Of a DNA stretch of 14,103 nucleotides, positions 1-7,922 are shown piece by piece. The position numbers were made by a program, and so were the translations under genes. This DNA is from Clostridiaceae bacterium (lineage in GTDB: Bacteria > Bacillota > Clostridia > Acetivibrionales > DTU013): assembly GCA_012799845.1 (NCBI GenBank), contig JAAZKL010000111.1, positions 1 through 14,103 of the forward strand, given 5' to 3'. Position 1 is the stretch's first letter; each line of letters begins with the position of its first letter. The notes under the pieces were generated by a model. The model was not told the origin of the DNA. It ran no database searches and worked only from the letters and a program-made list of their open reading frames with translations.

Positions 1-19
1 TAAAGCACTCAGTACTTTA
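1..19 (-). other. Short inverted repeat at the window edge
   Basis: TAAAGCAC and GTACTTTA flank a three-base loop just after the PRC-barrel stop codon and can pair over eight positions with one G-U or A-C position depending on strand. It may belong to a terminator, but the bases beyond it lie outside the window and no T-tract can be seen. Confidence 0.25.
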
Positions 20-34
20 TACTTTTAAGACCTC

Positions 35-970
35 TCACGCCCTGTTGTTCATCACCAGTTCCACCAGTCTGCCCTTTCTCTTTGCTTCGTCTATTACCGC
101 GTCGTCTATCTGCATTCCCTCGCTGATGATCACATTTCCTTCGCTGTCAGTAATGGTCCTCGTTGCGTATCTGCCTTTCAGGTACTGTCTTTGCCTTTGC
201 TCGAACAGGATCGATGCGTTGTCTCTCTTGTCTTCCTCAGTCTGATCTGTGGCTTCCGGCGAAACGGCTGTTTCAACAACTGCTTCCGGTCCGGCTGTTT
301 CACTGACAGCGGCCGCTGCCTCATCGAGCATACCTGCAAGAACGCCCTCTGCCGCATCGTCGTACATGTCTGCGTTTATTGCCGGCTCCACATCATGTGT
401 GCCCTGTTGCCCTATTTCAGAAATATTTTTTTTTTCGGTTTCAAATGACCCACTGTCGTAATCAAGCTGCGACGGCGTGTCAAGGAGTTTTGATTCGATA
501 TCTTCAGTCACTACCGTAAGGTTCTTTCCAAATGTTATCACCGAGTCTCTGTGTATAAGGCGCACCTGCTTCTGCGTTATGTCCGCAATGAACTCCAGGC
601 CGGTTATCTTGCATCCGTCATTCTCATCCACATATATGTCGCCGATCTCTCCTATCAGGCTGCCCTTTTTGGTAAGGACCTTGGTCCCCTTCACCCTGAT
701 GTCCTTCTGGAGGAGTTGTATCGCAGAAGGGATCTTGCTGATGTCTGTTATGACATCTTCATTTTCTATAGTCAAAGCATATTCTCCGATTCCAAGTATG
801 TCTTCCGTAGGTATCACCCTGGCACTGAATATCTGGATCCCGCTGTCGACAACAATATAGTCAATGGCTCCCCTGTCAGCGTTTATTATTATACTCTTTA
901 CCTTGCCGACCTCCATACCGTCGGAGATGCTGATTATAGGCAATCCAAGTATTTTTTGAGTTTTCTTCAT
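35..970 (-). CDS. Double PRC-barrel domain protein (311 aa)
   Basis: The N-terminal half holds two PRC-barrel-like units, roughly residues 5-80 and 88-160. Each opens with a motif of the type GLPIISISDGMEVGKVKSI or GTKVLTKKGSLIGEIGDI and carries short alternating beta strands. An Ala/Glu-rich, probably disordered linker follows (about residues 195-250). The last 60 residues form a separate compact block beginning near LFEQRQRQYLKGRYATRTI. PRC barrels are small beta folds found in RNA-processing, photosynthetic and sporulation-linked proteins, so the family does not fix a function. No signal peptide or membrane helix is visible, so it is probably cytoplasmic. The start is supported by AAGGAGG about ten bases upstream of ATG. 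Only 43 bases separate it from the upstream TPR-like gene, with no terminator between, so the two are probably co-transcribed. The domain call is fairly secure; the role is unknown. Confidence 0.85.
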   Translation of the reverse strand: MKKTQKILGLPIISISDGMEVGKVKSIIINADRGAIDYIVVDSGIQIFSARVIPTEDILGIGEYALTIENEDVITDISKIPSAIQLLQKDIRVKGTKVLTKKGSLIGEIGDIYVDENDGCKITGLEFIADITQKQVRLIHRDSVITFGKNLTVVTEDIESKLLDTPSQLDYDSGSFETEKKNISEIGQQGTHDVEPAINADMYDDAAEGVLAGMLDEAAAAVSETAGPEAVVETAVSPEATDQTEEDKRDNASILFEQRQRQYLKGRYATRTITDSEGNVIISEGMQIDDAVIDEAKRKGRLVELVMNNRA

Positions 971-1013
971 TGAAAAATACCCTCCTTAATATCGTAACAG
1001 ACCATATTGTCCG

Positions 1014-2315
1014 TCAGGCGCTTACATCAGTCAGATTTCTGATGATCTCATCCCTCACCAGGGTCCCCATCATGTCGCCATAAATCTTATAATAACTGTT
1101 GAGTATTTCCAGTGCCAGGTCATGCTGACCAAGTGATTTATACATAACGCATATATCCAGTATGATCCAGAAGGTAAGTTCCTTTTGTGGCTTTTTGTCG
1201 AGAGCGTACATGAAGTACAGTATCGCCCCTTCAAAATCGCCCTCTTCTTTTAACCTGAAAGCCTCTGTTATGCACTCTTCGATAGTTACAGTCCGGCTAT
1301 CGTAAACTTTATTTTCTATACCCATTTTATCAATAATTTCACTACTGTCAACAGATTTCTCTGCTTTGCCCTCAATTGCACCGGCTATTTCACCACCGTC
1401 CTCCGGCGAACTTTCCGTTTCGTCATTTTTAGCGACATAATTCAGGTATATCTGTTCAATATAGCTGTCACCGGCAACCTGGGGCTCCGATGCCTCCTCG
1501 GCCGGGGAGGACTCAGTGTCTGCGCCCGGTCCGCTGTCCGTATCAGGCTGCGGCATATCCTGGAAAAACGTATCTTCGGGGACGAAGTCCGTATCCTGAT
1601 CCGGTCCGTTCCCGGGGATCAAGGCTGCATCTGTGTCCGATCCTGTCACCTGGGTAATGGCTGCATCTGCGTCCGATCCTGTCTCCTGGGTAATAGCTGC
1701 ATCTGCGTCCGGTCCTGTCTCCTGGGCGATAGCTGCATCAAGGTCTGCTGCTGTTTCCTGTGCGGCTGCTTCGGCCGGATAAGGCGATATGCCCTGATCT
1801 GCAGCTTCAGGCTCTGCTGTGCTTGCCGCAGCTGTTTCCGGCTGCTCTGCTTTGCTGTCCCCCGGCTGCTCTGCTTTGCTGTCTTCCGGCTTATCGCCGA
1901 AGTAAAGCGCACTGAGCTGCTCCAGCACTGTTTTCTCACGAACGCCGCCGTCAGCATTGCCAGCTTCCGGTATTTTGGCGTCTGTGTCCGTTCCTGCAGG
2001 TTTCCTGCCTCTTTTTGGGGCTTTCAGCTTTGGAATGATCAGCGAGATCAGTATGCTCAGTATCAGGACTATGACCACATACGCGACGAACGAGGCCACA
2101 GTTACCATCACAAGTACCGTCGGATCGGCCTTTCCAGTATCGCTGCCGGTAAGGGAGTTGAATATACCCGGCATGATTATTGCTGTGATCAAAGAGGCCA
2201 ATGTAATGGAGGCGACAGTTCTGAAGCTCAGTACTTTCAGACGGTGAAAAACCACCAGCATTATGATGCCGCTGACCGCTACCGCGCAAATAACAGCAAT
2301 CATGTATTCAAACAT
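1014..2315 (-). CDS. Membrane-anchored protein with acidic repeat linker and C-terminal TPR-like region (433 aa)
   Basis: Three hydrophobic helices lie near residues 3-24, 33-54 and 67-94 and are followed by a basic patch (KLKAPKRGRKP). About 220 residues rich in Ala, Asp, Glu, Pro and Gln come next, containing a 12-residue tandem repeat (type DADAAITQETGS) and an 8-residue duplication (DSKAEQPG). The final ~90 residues look like a pair of TPR-type helical hairpins (EAFRLKEEGDFEGAILYFMY and a second unit around YKSLGQHDLALEILNSYYKI). The likely layout is a membrane anchor, a flexible spacer and a cytoplasmic protein-binding module. The start at 2315 is chosen because AGGAGG lies six bases upstream; the longer reading from 2441 would need a TTG codon with no good site. 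It is followed closely by the PRC-barrel gene. I do not recognise a named family. The TPR call rests on spacing and residue pattern only. Confidence 0.8.
   Translation of the reverse strand: MFEYMIAVICAVAVSGIIMLVVFHRLKVLSFRTVASITLASLITAIIMPGIFNSLTGSDTGKADPTVLVMVTVASFVAYVVIVLILSILISLIIPKLKAPKRGRKPAGTDTDAKIPEAGNADGGVREKTVLEQLSALYFGDKPEDSKAEQPGDSKAEQPETAAASTAEPEAADQGISPYPAEAAAQETAADLDAAIAQETGPDADAAITQETGSDADAAITQVTGSDTDAALIPGNGPDQDTDFVPEDTFFQDMPQPDTDSGPGADTESSPAEEASEPQVAGDSYIEQIYLNYVAKNDETESSPEDGGEIAGAIEGKAEKSVDSSEIIDKMGIENKVYDSRTVTIEECITEAFRLKEEGDFEGAILYFMYALDKKPQKELTFWIILDICVMYKSLGQHDLALEILNSYYKIYGDMMGTLVRDEIIRNLTDVSA
1588..1767 (-). repeat. 36-bp in-frame tandem repeat, about 4-5 copies
   Basis: Units beginning with gctgcat start at 1624, 1660, 1696 and 1732, an exact 36-base period. 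The two central units are nearly identical, the outer ones diverge, and a degenerate unit lies at 1588-1623. Each encodes a 12-residue acidic block such as DADAAITQETGS. Because the period is a multiple of three, copy-number change would keep the frame. Confidence 0.85.
1838..1883 (-). repeat. 24-bp in-frame duplication inside the linker
   Basis: The same 22 bases starting ccggctgctctgctttgctg occur at 1838-1859 and 1862-1883, a 24-base period. They encode two adjacent DSKAEQP blocks in the linker of the TPR-like membrane protein. Confidence 0.85.
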
Positions 2316-2321
2316 TGTTAT

Positions 2322-2327
2322 CCTCCT
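2322..2327 (-). promoter_or_regulatory. Ribosome binding site fixing the TPR-like gene start
   Basis: The minus strand reads AGGAGG, then six bases, then ATG at 2315. This site decides for the 433-residue product over a TTG-initiated reading beginning 42 codons further upstream. Confidence 0.85.
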
Positions 2328-2335
2328 GGTCCGGG

Positions 2336-2377
2336 ATTTGCAAAGCAGGCCGTACAATGCACCCTGCGTCTGCAAAT
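2336..2377 (-). promoter_or_regulatory. Structured 5' leader hairpin before the TPR-like gene
   Basis: On the minus strand ATTTGCA (2371-2377) pairs with TGCAAAT (2336-2342), and inside it GCAGG pairs with CCTGC. Between these is a GTGC/GTAC mini-stem with a three-base loop. The hairpin ends nine bases before the AGGAGG site, so it may be a leader structure affecting translation. It lacks a T-tract and is not a terminator. Upstream at 2419-2424 is a perfect TATAAT -10 but no convincing -35. It matches no riboswitch class I recognise. Confidence 0.35.
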
Positions 2378-2468
2378 GCCATTTTGTCGCTAAGATAACA
2401 TTCCATACATAATTCGATATTATATGCCATAATTCCTTCAAATTATCTGTATTTTTTAAGCCTCCGTC

Positions 2469-2506
2469 AAGAAAGACGCTTCTGCGGCAACAGAAACGTC
2501 TTTCTT
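2469..2506 (-). terminator. Intrinsic terminator of lon
   Basis: Fifteen bases after the lon stop codon the minus strand carries two 16-base arms, AAGAAAGACGTTTCTG and CAGAAGCGTCTTTCTT, with one G-U pair and a six-base loop. If the GC-rich ten base pairs form the core stem, the following TTTCTT is the U-rich tract and the A-rich bases before the stem are its partner. The tract is interrupted by a C, so efficiency is uncertain. The same sequence could also act on the plus strand. Confidence 0.7.
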
Positions 2507-2520
2507 AATCGTTTTTCATT

Positions 2521-4959
2521 CTACATCTGGTGAGCGCTGCTCTGATCGTCCACAACGGCGCTTTCTTCCGTGAGCAGTACGGATCCCTGGTCATTGTCTC
2601 CGCTTTCGATGTTTCTGCGGCTCTTCTCCGCAGCCAGGGCAGTATTCAGGACTGTATCCATATCTTCCACGAGTACGAATTTCAGACCTGACTTTACATT
2701 CTCGGGTATATCGTCGATATCCTTCCTGTTTTCCAGGGGCAATATCACAGTGTCGATGCCGGCCCTGTGGGCGGCAAGCACTTTTTCCTTTACGCCGCCT
2801 ATCGGCAGAACCCGGCCTCGCAGCGTGATCTCGCCGGTCATCGCAACATTCCTTTTCACAGCTCTTCCCGTAAGAGCGGATACCATCGCCGACGCCAGCG
2901 TGATGCCTGCCGACGGCCCATCCTTCGGCGTTGCTCCCTCCGGCACGTGGATGTGTATGTCATACTTCCTGTGGAATTCCTTATCTATGCCCAGCATTTC
3001 AGCCCTCGAGCGTATAAAGCTCACGGCTGCCATCGCAGACTCCTTCATCACGTCTCCAAGCTGTCCTGTAAGCTCCAGTTTTCCGCTCCCGTCCATGATC
3101 GTGACTTCTATGGCCAGTGTGTCACCGCCTACAGGCGTCCATGCAAGGCCGGTGGCAAGGCCTACCTCGTCCCTTTCGTTTGCCTTGTCATACCTGTACT
3201 TCCTGGTGCCGAGATACTTCTCTATATTTGACGGAGTTATCGTCACAGACTTCCTGTTGCCTGAGACAAGCGCCCTGGCCGCTTTCCTGCAGACATTGGC
3301 TATCTCCCTCTCCAGGTTCCTCACACCGGCTTCCCTTGTGTAGTAATTGATTATGCACCTGATGGTCTCCTCTCTGATCCTCAGGTTCTTCTTCTTCAGC
3401 CCGTGAGCCTTCATCTGCTTTTTCAGCAGGTATCTCATGGCTATCTGGACCTTCTCCTCCTCGGTGTAGCCGGATATAGTGATCACTTCCATCCTGTCCA
3501 GCAGCGGGCGGGGTACCGTGTCAAGCGAGTTTGCGGTGGTGAGGAACAGTACGTCGGACAGGTCGACAGGCAGCTCCAGGTAATGGTCCCTGAAAGCGAA
3601 ATTCTGCTCGCCGTCAAGCACCTCCAGCATCGCTGATGCCGGGTCTCCCCTGAAATCGCTGCTCATCTTGTCTATCTCGTCCAGCAGTATCAGCGGATTC
3701 GATGATCCTGCCTGTTTGAGCGCGTTGACTATCCTGCCGGGCATCGCGCCTACATAGGTCCGCCTGTGTCCCCTTATCTCAGCCTCGTCCCTGACGCCGC
3801 CGAGGGACATCCTTACATAGTTCCTGTTGAGCGCCCTTGCTATCGATTTTGCTATCGATGTCTTGCCGACTCCGGGAGGACCCACAAGGCAAAGTATGGG
3901 ACCCTTCAGGTTGTTTGTCAGCTTCAGCACCGCAAGGTACTCCAATATCCTCTCCTTGACCTTCTCAAGGCCGTAGTGGTCTTCCTCGAGTATCGCCTCA
4001 GCTTTCTTCAGGTCGATCATCACCCTGGTCTTTTTGCTCCAGGGCAGATCGAATATCCAGTCCAGGTATGTCCTGATCACAGAGCTCTCCGCGGAACCCG
4101 ACTGCATCTTCTGCAGCCGGTCCAGTTCCTTCAGGACTTTCTTTTCCGCCTCTTCAGGAAGCTTGACAGATTCAAGCTTTTTCCTGTATTCCTCCACCTC
4201 GCCGGCAATGCCGTCCTTGTCTCCCAACTCCGACTGTATCGCCTTGATCTGCTCCCTGAGATAGTATTCGCGCTGCATTTTGTCTATCTGCTTGCGGACG
4301 CGGATACTGATGTCCTTTTCGATCTCGAGTATCTCTATCTCGCTTATCAGCAGTTCCAGGAGCTTTTCCATCCGTTTCTCCGGATCGGACTCGTTGAGTA
4401 TGGCTTGCTTCTGTTCTATCCGAAGCTGTATGTTCGATGCTATGATATCTGAAAGCTGGCCGATATCTTCGATCGCAGAGATCGATGCTATCGTCTCCGC
4501 AGAGATTTTGCCGTTTAGCTTCGCATAGTCTTCAAACGTACTTATGACCTTCCGCTTCAGTGCTTCATCCGTGATGCTTGCCTTCCTGTTCACAGGAACG
4601 ATCCTTTCAGCTACCTCGGCTATGAAATACGGATCTGTCTGGACATATTTCCTCACTTCAGCCCTGTTCAGCCCTTCTACCAGCACCCTGATCGTATTGC
4701 CGGGAAGCCGCAGAAGCTGCTTGACCCTCGAAATGGTCCCTACATTATATATATCATCCACATCAGGCGAATCGTTCTTTGCATCCTTCTGGGTCGTCAG
4801 GAAAATCAACTGGTTGTTCATCATAGCCTCATCCAGGGCTTTGATGGATTTTTCCCTTCCCACATCAAAGGTCAGGATCATATGAGGAAACACTGTCAGC
4901 CCTCTGAGCGGAAGCATCGGCAGGATCCTTTTTTTGTATGTCTTTTTTGATCCAGGCAT
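2521..4959 (-). CDS. lon: ATP-dependent protease LonA
   Basis: Lon is a hexameric cytosolic AAA+ serine protease that unfolds and degrades damaged and some regulatory proteins. The order is complete: N-terminal substrate-binding domain (about residues 10-200), coiled-coil-rich helical region (about 200-300), AAA+ module with Walker A GPPGVGKT (360-367), Walker B LILLDEID (423-430) and arginine LLDRME near 489, then the peptidase domain. The catalytic dyad is Ser683 in PKDGPSAG and Lys724 in GGVKEKV. At 812 residues it is of normal length for bacterial LonA, and no transmembrane segment of the LonB kind is present. The last ~30 residues (after NTALAAEKSRR) are a polar tail beyond the conserved domain. 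The start has AAGGGG eight bases upstream and a strong own promoter, so it is transcribed separately from the moxR group. Confidence 0.98.
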   Translation of the reverse strand: MPGSKKTYKKRILPMLPLRGLTVFPHMILTFDVGREKSIKALDEAMMNNQLIFLTTQKDAKNDSPDVDDIYNVGTISRVKQLLRLPGNTIRVLVEGLNRAEVRKYVQTDPYFIAEVAERIVPVNRKASITDEALKRKVISTFEDYAKLNGKISAETIASISAIEDIGQLSDIIASNIQLRIEQKQAILNESDPEKRMEKLLELLISEIEILEIEKDISIRVRKQIDKMQREYYLREQIKAIQSELGDKDGIAGEVEEYRKKLESVKLPEEAEKKVLKELDRLQKMQSGSAESSVIRTYLDWIFDLPWSKKTRVMIDLKKAEAILEEDHYGLEKVKERILEYLAVLKLTNNLKGPILCLVGPPGVGKTSIAKSIARALNRNYVRMSLGGVRDEAEIRGHRRTYVGAMPGRIVNALKQAGSSNPLILLDEIDKMSSDFRGDPASAMLEVLDGEQNFAFRDHYLELPVDLSDVLFLTTANSLDTVPRPLLDRMEVITISGYTEEEKVQIAMRYLLKKQMKAHGLKKKNLRIREETIRCIINYYTREAGVRNLEREIANVCRKAARALVSGNRKSVTITPSNIEKYLGTRKYRYDKANERDEVGLATGLAWTPVGGDTLAIEVTIMDGSGKLELTGQLGDVMKESAMAAVSFIRSRAEMLGIDKEFHRKYDIHIHVPEGATPKDGPSAGITLASAMVSALTGRAVKRNVAMTGEITLRGRVLPIGGVKEKVLAAHRAGIDTVILPLENRKDIDDIPENVKSGLKFVLVEDMDTVLNTALAAEKSRRNIESGDNDQGSVLLTEESAVVDDQSSAHQM

Positions 4960-4979
4960 TTGACCATCCCCTTACTAAG

Positions 4980-5039
4980 TAAAACAATTTGCAATGGTCT
5001 TTATTATATCTTGTACAAACCGCATTTTCAATTGTTTTA
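4980..5039. repeat. Perfect 10-bp inverted repeat framing the lon promoter
   Basis: TAAAACAATT at 4980-4989 and AATTGTTTTA at 5030-5039 are perfect complements whose centre lies at the -10 element. One arm overlaps the upstream edge of the -35; the other lies about 10-15 bases after the expected transcription start. The arrangement would suit a regulator binding both half-sites, but AT-rich sequence makes chance pairing possible. Confidence 0.5.
5003..5031 (-). promoter_or_regulatory. Sigma-70 type promoter of lon
   Basis: The minus strand has TTGAAA (5026-5031), a 17-base spacer and a perfect TATAAT (5003-5008). Transcription should start near 4996, giving a leader of about 37 bases that contains the AAGGGG site. 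Five of six -35 bases match consensus, so this is the best promoter in the window. No CIRCE element is seen. Confidence 0.88.
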
Positions 5040-5155
5040 TATGGTATGGCAGTTAAACTTAGCAAGACATATGTATCCGGGACGGCAGTACATTTGCGGG
5101 ATGCATCCTGAACTGCAGCAGGGCCGCTTCCGTAAGTTGGAGGTATCCCTGCCTG

Positions 5156-6658
5156 TTACTGCGGCCTGCCCCTTATCGCATCATATGTCCCCGTGTAGTA
5201 CTCCTCGGCTTTCCCAAGCGTCTCGTTGTCCGGCACTGCATCTCCATAGCGCACTTTGTCATATATCGCGGTGAAGGGATGCAGTCCGCCCAGGTCTTTC
5301 TCCCTGGCAGTCTTCGACAGTATCTCCGCAGTAGTGTCGCTGGCCTCGGGCTTAATGCCCCGCGCAGGAAGAATATCCAGGATCAGGCCATACATGTACC
5401 TGATTTTTTCGGTAGGATCCGTGATTTTCCTGAGATGCCTTGCCGTCCTCCTTTTCCTTCTGCGGGCGACGCGTACCGTCTTCCCCCTCCTCTCGGGAAG
5501 GACTATCTCGGCCACATCGACATAATCGGATTCCATGTAGGCTCCGTTTTCTTTTTTGATCCTGAACAGTTTCCTGAACAGGGCAGCCAGTTTTGAGGCA
5601 ATTACCGGGATGTTGCGGACGATCACAGGAACGAGCCTGTACAGCAGGTAAAACGCAATAAAGTATTTCAATATGTTAAAAATCAGGTTCAGGTATGGCG
5701 ACGGCGGCGCGCTCATCACGGGCGTCATGCTCTCTTCCTCCATACCGGGGCTTTCGATCTGCGCGCCATCCGGTCCAATCCGTTCGAGCAGCCATAAAAT
5801 CGCATTGCCAGCAATTCGGACGAATTCCCATGCCAGCCCGATCAACCTGGAAACAACAGCACGGAAGTTGGACAGGAGCAGGATCACAAGATAGACGAAT
5901 ATTATCGAAACAGTGTTGAAGCGCCTGAGATTCTTGGGTAGTATCGACTTCTCCACGAATTTTTTGTCATATATGTTCTCATCTATATCTTTCTGATTCC
6001 TTACCAGCAGATATATCAAAATCAGGAAGTACAGCGCCCCGAAAAACCAGGGGCGCAGATAGGAAAGTCCGTCCACAAAGTATGGCAGTTCAAGGCAGGT
6101 CGCAAGAAGGACCAGTCCGGCGTAGAATCCGCCGCCGTTTATTATCCCGGCCGGTGACTTTTGTGTATGCTTAAGAGCTACTATATATGCACAGGCTGCA
6201 GCTGCCGATTCAAACAGGGGCTTCAAAACTCCGTATTCCCTGAAGATCACGAAAGGCGCCGCTGCCGGCACAATCATCAAAAGCCAGGCCGTCAGTGCGG
6301 ATATCGCCCGGTCCATATCCCTGATCCCCAGTGAGAATGCAATGAACCTGGACAGTCTTACCTGGGACAGTTTCATGGAATAATAACAGGATCTGCCGAT
6401 CAGAAGGGTCCCGGCCAGCCAGGCGGAAACGGCGCTGCACGCGTATATGACAACAGAAATGGCCCCGCCGTCATCATAGAACAAAACTCTCCTGATCAAA
6501 GTGAAGCAGGCATACAGGTACATGTGCACGGCCAGCGAGGACAACAGGCGCAGCAGCACTGTCCTGAAGCCGGTCAGAGCTTTGCCCTTATCCCTGTTTC
6601 CGCCGTATTTTACGTTGCCTGCATTGTCTGTTTGATTTATCATATCGATTTTATCCAT
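5156..6658 (-). CDS. Multi-pass membrane protein with C-terminal DUF4129-like domain (500 aa)
   Basis: After a polar N-terminus there are about eight hydrophobic helices between residues ~33 and ~355, including segments around ISVVIYACSAVSAWLAGTLL, FGALYFLILIYLLV and VSIIFVYLVILLL. A strongly basic stretch (about residues 395-415) then leads to a cytosolic helical end (EKIRYMYGLILDILPARGIK, later HPFTAIYDKVRYG and KAEEYY), which looks like DUF4129. DUF4129 is often fused to or next to a transglutaminase in MoxR/DUF58 operons. No Cys-His-Asp transglutaminase core is visible here. It is third after moxR and DUF58, with a 58-base gap containing a small ACATTT/AAATGT hairpin. GGAGG lies only three bases before the ATG, which is unusually tight; the next in-frame ATG is five codons on and would be too far. 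Membrane nature is certain, the domain name probable, the function unknown. Confidence 0.82.
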   Translation of the reverse strand: MDKIDMINQTDNAGNVKYGGNRDKGKALTGFRTVLLRLLSSLAVHMYLYACFTLIRRVLFYDDGGAISVVIYACSAVSAWLAGTLLIGRSCYYSMKLSQVRLSRFIAFSLGIRDMDRAISALTAWLLMIVPAAAPFVIFREYGVLKPLFESAAAACAYIVALKHTQKSPAGIINGGGFYAGLVLLATCLELPYFVDGLSYLRPWFFGALYFLILIYLLVRNQKDIDENIYDKKFVEKSILPKNLRRFNTVSIIFVYLVILLLSNFRAVVSRLIGLAWEFVRIAGNAILWLLERIGPDGAQIESPGMEEESMTPVMSAPPSPYLNLIFNILKYFIAFYLLYRLVPVIVRNIPVIASKLAALFRKLFRIKKENGAYMESDYVDVAEIVLPERRGKTVRVARRRKRRTARHLRKITDPTEKIRYMYGLILDILPARGIKPEASDTTAEILSKTAREKDLGGLHPFTAIYDKVRYGDAVPDNETLGKAEEYYTGTYDAIRGRPQ

Positions 6659-6661
6659 ACT

Positions 6662-6666
6662 CCTCC
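6662..6666 (-). promoter_or_regulatory. Unusually close ribosome binding site
   Basis: GGAGG is separated from the ATG at 6658 by just three bases (GGAGGAGTATG), less than the usual 5-9. This may lower initiation of the DUF4129-like gene relative to the genes before it. Confidence 0.6.
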
Positions 6667-6716
6667 GTTATGTTCCGCGACATTTCGGGCAAATGTGCTG
6701 TACGGCAGTTCAACTT

Positions 6717-7922
6717 TCAGTTGCCCGTCTGTACGGCTGCCGGCTGTTCAGCTGCCGGCTGATCGGCTGTCCGCCCGTGCAGCTTTTCCGCTTCCTGCCG
6801 GACACTGTCCGACAATATGTAAAGGTCCGCATACTCAGGCCTTACATCATTCTCATATACGGTATCGAGCAGTATGATACGCACATCGTTGCCTTCGGAC
6901 GTCATCCGGTCAGCCTGCCGGCATATCTCGACGGTGAGATATGCCGTGATGATGACTACCTCGGAATTCAGTATATCTGATGAAATATCTTCCAGGAGGT
7001 TTTTGAAATCCTTTATGTTCTTCATACGCAGTCCCGCAAGGATTCTGAAAAGCGATGTCACATGGTCCCTGTCCGAGGCTTCTCCGGTCACGATCGGCTG
7101 TTTTGCGTCAGGTTCGGTACAGCCGTTGGTTATGAACCTTACAGGGTTGCCTTCCCTGAGAGCCCTGTCGAACAGCGTGGCGGCGACCTTGATGCCCAGT
7201 TCCGCCAGCGCCTTGTCCATCGTGTCAAAAAGCTCGTAATACTGGGACTGCATATTCAGGATCACGGTCAGGTTTCGCTGCGAAGTATATTCATTTTTTC
7301 TGACCATCAGCCTGCCGCTTCTTGCAGTAGCCGGCCAGTGCATACGGCTGAGAGGGTCGCCGGGAGCGTAATCCCTCACCCCCGCCACAAGGAAGGGATC
7401 ATCGATGATCCACCTTCTGACTATCCTGTCGCTTTGCTGCAGGCTTACAGGGACAATCAGCTCATCCAGGTCTATTATCTGGGGATATACGGTAAGTGCG
7501 GCGTTAACAGGCAATGCCACGGATACATTGCAGAAATTCAGCAGATCGCCCCCCACCAGCGTCACATTTTCAGTATGGAACACCCCTCTTTTGAGGCATT
7601 TCAGCTTCCATTTGCGCGTGATTTTCTGATAGCTCTTCAGTACGAAGCTGCTGGTCACATGCCTGTTTTCCTGGGCGATCACCGAGCAGGTCCCTGCGAA
7701 ATCCAGCCACCTTGACGTGTGGATATCGACCCTGAGCCAGGGTACCGGCAGCAGTTTGCCGTTGTAGACGGTCTCCACCAGTGTTATGGTATCCCCTTCA
7801 TGCGCTTCAGGTACGCTGAACTCGCACCTGTACTCAATCCTGTAGAACACGAATCTGCACAGTATGCGCATCTGCAGCCACAGCACAAAACCCAGGATAA
7901 GCAGTAAGGCAATTACATCCAT
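6717..7922 (-). CDS. DUF58 domain protein, membrane-anchored (401 aa)
   Basis: Residues 1-28 hold one hydrophobic anchor (VIALLLILGFVLWLQ). A beta-rich region follows, then the DUF58 signature around residues 184-210: YAPGDPLSRMHWPATARSGR followed by LMVRKNEY. After it a Rossmann-like VWA-type fold begins (LTVILNMQSQ, residues ~218-227). The metal-binding position that often reads DxSxS is here NMQSQ, so a MIDAS metal site looks degenerate. DUF58 proteins are encoded with MoxR ATPases and are thought to act with them in folding or activating membrane or envelope complexes. The ATG overlaps the moxR stop as TGATG, pointing to translational coupling, and GGAGG stands seven bases upstream. The C-terminus carries a short Ala/Pro/Gln tail. 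Family assignment is secure; the client is unknown. Confidence 0.9.
   Translation of the reverse strand: MDVIALLLILGFVLWLQMRILCRFVFYRIEYRCEFSVPEAHEGDTITLVETVYNGKLLPVPWLRVDIHTSRWLDFAGTCSVIAQENRHVTSSFVLKSYQKITRKWKLKCLKRGVFHTENVTLVGGDLLNFCNVSVALPVNAALTVYPQIIDLDELIVPVSLQQSDRIVRRWIIDDPFLVAGVRDYAPGDPLSRMHWPATARSGRLMVRKNEYTSQRNLTVILNMQSQYYELFDTMDKALAELGIKVAATLFDRALREGNPVRFITNGCTEPDAKQPIVTGEASDRDHVTSLFRILAGLRMKNIKDFKNLLEDISSDILNSEVVIITAYLTVEICRQADRMTSEGNDVRIILLDTVYENDVRPEYADLYILSDSVRQEAEKLHGRTADQPAAEQPAAVQTGN

Noticed and set aside
1624..1767. Regular repeats considered as a CRISPR array
   Set aside because: The repeats are directly contiguous with no unique spacers and lie in frame inside a coding gene.
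3766..4452. 228-codon open frame on the plus strand opposite lon
   Set aside because: It is antisense to the conserved Lon AAA+ and coiled-coil coding sequence and has no domain pattern.
4959..4965. GGTCAAA near the lon start, resembling a CtsR heptamer
   Set aside because: CtsR sites need a direct repeat of the heptamer with a three-base spacer; only one copy is present and it overlaps the start codon.
5117..5152. GCAGGG/CCCTGC inverted repeat after the DUF4129-like gene
   Set aside because: The stem is only six base pairs with a 24-base loop and no T-tract, so it does not support a terminator call.
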